A stretch of DNA of 64,000 bases from Vitellaria paradoxa. Taxonomy: Eukaryota; Streptophyta; Magnoliopsida; Ericales; Sapotaceae. The notes under the pieces were generated by a model. That model was given only the letters and a program-made list of their open reading frames with translations, was not told the DNA's origin and made no database searches. The position numbers and the translations under genes are program-made. Positions 60,767 through 64,000 of the stretch are shown here, piece by piece; positions within the stretch are counted from its first letter, which is position 1; each line of letters opens with the position of its first letter. The DNA lies in the NCBI GenBank assembly GCA_019916065.1, contig CM034238.1, forward strand, positions 33,303,176-33,367,175, written 5' to 3'.

Positions 60767-63700
60767 GCGTGCCGGGGATTGCAGTAGTCAAAATACTGCA
60801 GTAATAAAAAATGACAACTTTTTTTGGTAAAATGACATAGTTTCAATATATATATATATATATATATAACAGAGACTGTGTGAGGCGTGCAAAGCGCCCA
60901 AAAAAAAAAAAACTGGAACGGTAGAGTACAAAAAAATAAAAAATAAAAAAGAAGAGCGTGTCCAGTGATTAAAAAAATTAATCTTTTTATAAAGTCACTA
61001 ATTTAGTAAAAGTTAATTTTTATTTATTCGATAAAATTAGATTTAAACTGAGTTTGAAAAGAAAAAATTAATCTTTTTTTTAATTAGTTATTACCTAACT
61101 ACTAAAAAATAATTTTTTTATGTATTTAAAAAGGAAAAAAAATTAAGGTAGTATTTCATTTGCTTTTCTATTTTTTGTTTTCTTCTTTCATATTTTGTTT
61201 TTTTATTTTACGTGTTTTATGTTTTGAAAATTCCAGATCATGAAAAATAGGAAACGCATTTAGTTTAATATTTTTTGTTTTTTATATTTTGAGATTTTTC
61301 TTATTTTGCGTTAAAAAGGCTCAAAATGACTTTTTGTCATTTTTCATTTTATGTGTAAATTCATTTTCTATTTTTTATGATAAATTTTGAAAACACAAGT
61401 AACCAAATGCGTTTTGAGACCAAATTGTACTTAACTTTTTAGTAGTTAATTTTTTTTTTGTTAATTTAACATTTTTACCCTTCAATGTTTAAATTTTTGA
61501 ACTCAACTTTTTAGTAGTTAGTTTTTATTTTTTTATTAATTTAACATTTTTACCCTTCAATGTTTAAATTTTTTATTTTTGAGTTTATTTTTCATTTTGT
61601 ATTTTTTTAAAATAAGGAAAACAGTTCAAAACGCATTTGGTTACTTGTGTTTTTAAATTTTGATTTAGAAAATAGAAAATGAATTTATACATAAGATGAA
61701 AAATGACAAAAAGTCATTTTGAGTTTTTTTAACGCAAAATAAGAAAAATCTCAAAATACGAAAAATAAAAAATGTTAAACTAAATGTGTTTTCTATTTTC
61801 ATGTTTTGAGATTTTCAAAACATAAAACATATAAAATAAAAAATAAAAGGAAAAAATGAAAAATAGAAAAGCAAATCAAATACTACCTTAGCCTTTTTTC
61901 TTTTTAAATACAAAAAAAAATAATTTTTTAGTAGTTAGATAGTAACTAATTAAAAAAAAGTTAATTTTTTTCTTTTCAAACTCAGTCTAAATCTAATTTT
62001 ATCGAATAAATAAAAAATTAACTTTTACTTAATTAGTGCTTTATAAAAAGATTAGTTTTTTGAGTTTTTATGAAAATATCCTTCAAACTATCCCTCTTTT
62101 TTTTTATTTGGTCCTCAAACTATCAAATGCACCTACTATATCTTTAAACTATCAAATTTTATTCTATTTGGTCCGAACACTAACTCTATCCGTTAAAGTT
62201 AACGGAAAAAATTATTATGTGCGGGTTACATGACCTTTTTGACCCTATCTTAAGGCATAATGGTCAAATCATATTCATTTATTTTTATGAAATGATAATT
62301 TATAAATTATTTTGATTATATTATTATTAAAAATAATTTAATTTAGTAAAAAGAAAATATATTAAATATAATTTAATTATATTATTTATTAAATATAATT
62401 TAATAAGATATATTTTATATTAAATTATTTAACTAAATAAGTTTTAAATTATTTAATTATATTATTCATTAAAAATAATTTAATAAATATATTCCATGTT
62501 AAATTAATTAATCAAATCAATTAATGAGTAATTTAATTAATTTGATTATACTATTTATTAAAAGTAATTTATTAAAATATATTCATATTAAAATATATCT
62601 TAGTTAGATTGTATTATTTATTACATAAAATAGTTTCAGTTTAGTAAAATATTTGAATAAAATAACTTTTATTTTAATATGCTGCAACGAAAATGAACAA
62701 TATGTTAAAATTGATGAATGGTTAAAATTGAAAAAAAAAAAAGAGTGAAAACACTTTTTGTTTATATTTTTTTGTTTAAGTTTTCATTTTTGTTAAATTT
62801 GTTTTGATTTTTTAAAATTAATCAATTATTGATTTATTTAATTAATTTAATATTGAATATTTTTATTAAATTACTTTTATTAAATAATGTAATTAAATTC
62901 ATTAAATTAGTCAATAATTGATTTAATTAATTAATTTAATACTGAATATATTGAATTAAATTAATTTTATTAAATAATATAATTAAATTAATTAAATTAA
63001 TCAATAATTGATTTAATTAATTAATTTAACATGGAATATATCTTATCAAATTATTTTTAATAAATAATATAATTAAATCAATCAATTATTGATTTAATTA
63101 ATTAATTTGATATGGAGTATATTTCATTAAATTATTTTTAATCAATAATATAATTAAATAATTTATTAAATTATATTTAATAAATTAAATTAATAATATA
63201 ACTGATTTTGTTAAATAATCTAGTATAAAATATACTTTATTAAATTAAATTCAAAAATAATGTAATTAAATTATATTTAATATATTTTATTTTACTGAGT
63301 TAAAATATTTTTAATAAATAATATAATTAAAATAATTATAAATTATCATTTCATAAAAATAAATAAATATGATTTGACCATTATATTTTGAATAGGGTCT
63401 AAAAAGTCATGTGACCCACACATGACAATTTTCTGTTAACTTTAACGGATAGAGTTAGTATTCGGATCAAATTGAACAAAATTTGATAGTTCAAGGATGT
63501 AATGGATGTATTTGATAGTTTGAGGACCAAATAAAAAAAAAGAGAGATAGTTTGACGGATATTTTCATAAAAAACTCTAGTTTTTTTAATCATTGAACAC
63601 ATTCTTCGTTTCTTTTTTTGGGCTCTACCATCCCAGATTTTTTTTTTTTGCGCTTTACACGCTTTACATAGTCTTTATTTGTTTTGTTTTGTTTTTTTGT

Positions 63701-63802
63701 TTTTTTTTTTTTATGTTGAAATTCTCGTTTTGTCAAAAACGTTGCCATTTTTGCTTATTGCTGCGGCAGCAGTATTTTGACTACTGTAGCCCCTTGCGCA
63801 CC
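60767..63802. mobile_element. Foldback element with ~740-bp arms, interrupted by a second element
   Basis: Left end GCGTGCCGGGGATTGCAGTAGTC matches, as reverse complement, the right end GACTACTGTAGCCCCTTGCGC. Pairing runs inwards through AGCGCCCAAAAAA (60892), GAAGAGCGTGTCCAGTGATT (60952), TTAATCTTTTTATAAAG, TCAAAATGACTTTTTGTCATTTTTC and beyond, up to a centre near 61510. Flanks TTTTATCA (60759-60766) and ATTTATCA (63803-63810) match 7 of 8, hAT-like. The right arm is cut at 62061 by the element 62062-63577. Non-coding. Confidence 0.8.
62062..63577. mobile_element. Long-TIR foldback element, Mutator-like, copy 2
   Basis: Left GAGTTTTTATGAAAATATCC, right GGATATTTTCATAAAAAACTC, inverted repeats. 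Exact 9-bp flanking repeats TAGTTTTTT (62053-62061 and 63578-63586). Same family as 4402-5998: shared TATTTGGTCCTCAAACTATC, TCCGTTAAAGTTAACGGAAA and AATAATTGATTTAATTAATT. No coding capacity. Inserted in the right arm of the foldback element 60767-63802. Confidence 0.85.
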
Positions 63803-63810
63803 ATTTATCA

Positions 63811-64000
63811 AACCTCTTCGCATCCTTTCCAATAATTCATTACTCTTAAAAAAAAAAAGAAAAAAAAAGCAATGCATAAAAATTATGAAGTTAAAATATA
63901 TAATATCGCCTTAATTATTTGCCATTAAAAGTTGTATTTATATATATTGAAAATGGATGCACACAATGTGTCTAAGATAAAAAATCTATTTTTTTATTTT
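63811..64000. other. AT-rich flank, nothing recognised
   Basis: Poly-A run and AT-rich sequence to the end of the window. Confidence 0.4.

Overview
The window is nuclear DNA of a flowering plant, most likely a eudicot. The genes have many small exons with GT-AG introns, and the DNA between them is very AT-rich and crowded with plant transposons (LTR retroelements, an L1-type LINE, hAT and Mutator-like DNA elements, foldback MITEs). I could not identify a species. All splice models below were made by reading the sequence, with no transcript evidence; exon phases were checked and agree.

There are three protein-coding loci and one clear host pseudogene, all on the + strand. (1) 215-2855 is the 3' part of a DUF829/TMEM53-like alpha/beta hydrolase gene that begins left of the window; it ends in a possible peroxisomal signal. 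(2) 9746-15723 is a broken gene for a B3-domain protein of the Os01g0234100 type. Only C-terminal exons remain, split by a hAT-like element (9903-10804) and by a gypsy-type LTR element (10826-15336). (3) 26217-39444 is a paralogous B3 gene of eight exons with an 11.1-kb intron; its reading frame stops before the usual coiled-coil tail. (4) 49443-59577 is a B3 gene of the At3g19184/At5g42700/Os06g0194400 type with seven exons. The three B3 loci form a loose cluster of about 50 kb.

The rest is mostly transposon layers. The large intron of the first B3 gene holds a pair of 320-bp inverted repeats around a small LTR element with an exact 5-bp target duplication, followed by a 4.7-kb inverted duplication of a hAT transposase pseudogene that would fold into a long hairpin in the unspliced transcript. 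A degenerate LINE (about 40.37-46.0 kb), itself split by a solo LTR, separates the two B3 genes. The second B3 gene carries a 2.1-kb solo LTR with perfect target duplication in intron 4 and a near-perfect 119-bp-arm palindrome in intron 6. The right end of the window is a 3-kb foldback element cut in two by a second element with a 9-bp target duplication; a sibling of that second element lies at 4402-5998.

I see no RNA genes, CRISPR arrays or bacterial-type operons. The most unusual signals are the intronic hAT hairpin, the precisely readable nested insertions, and a palindromic motif (AAACTCGTTTA / TAAACGAGTTT) recurring at three places about 20 kb apart.
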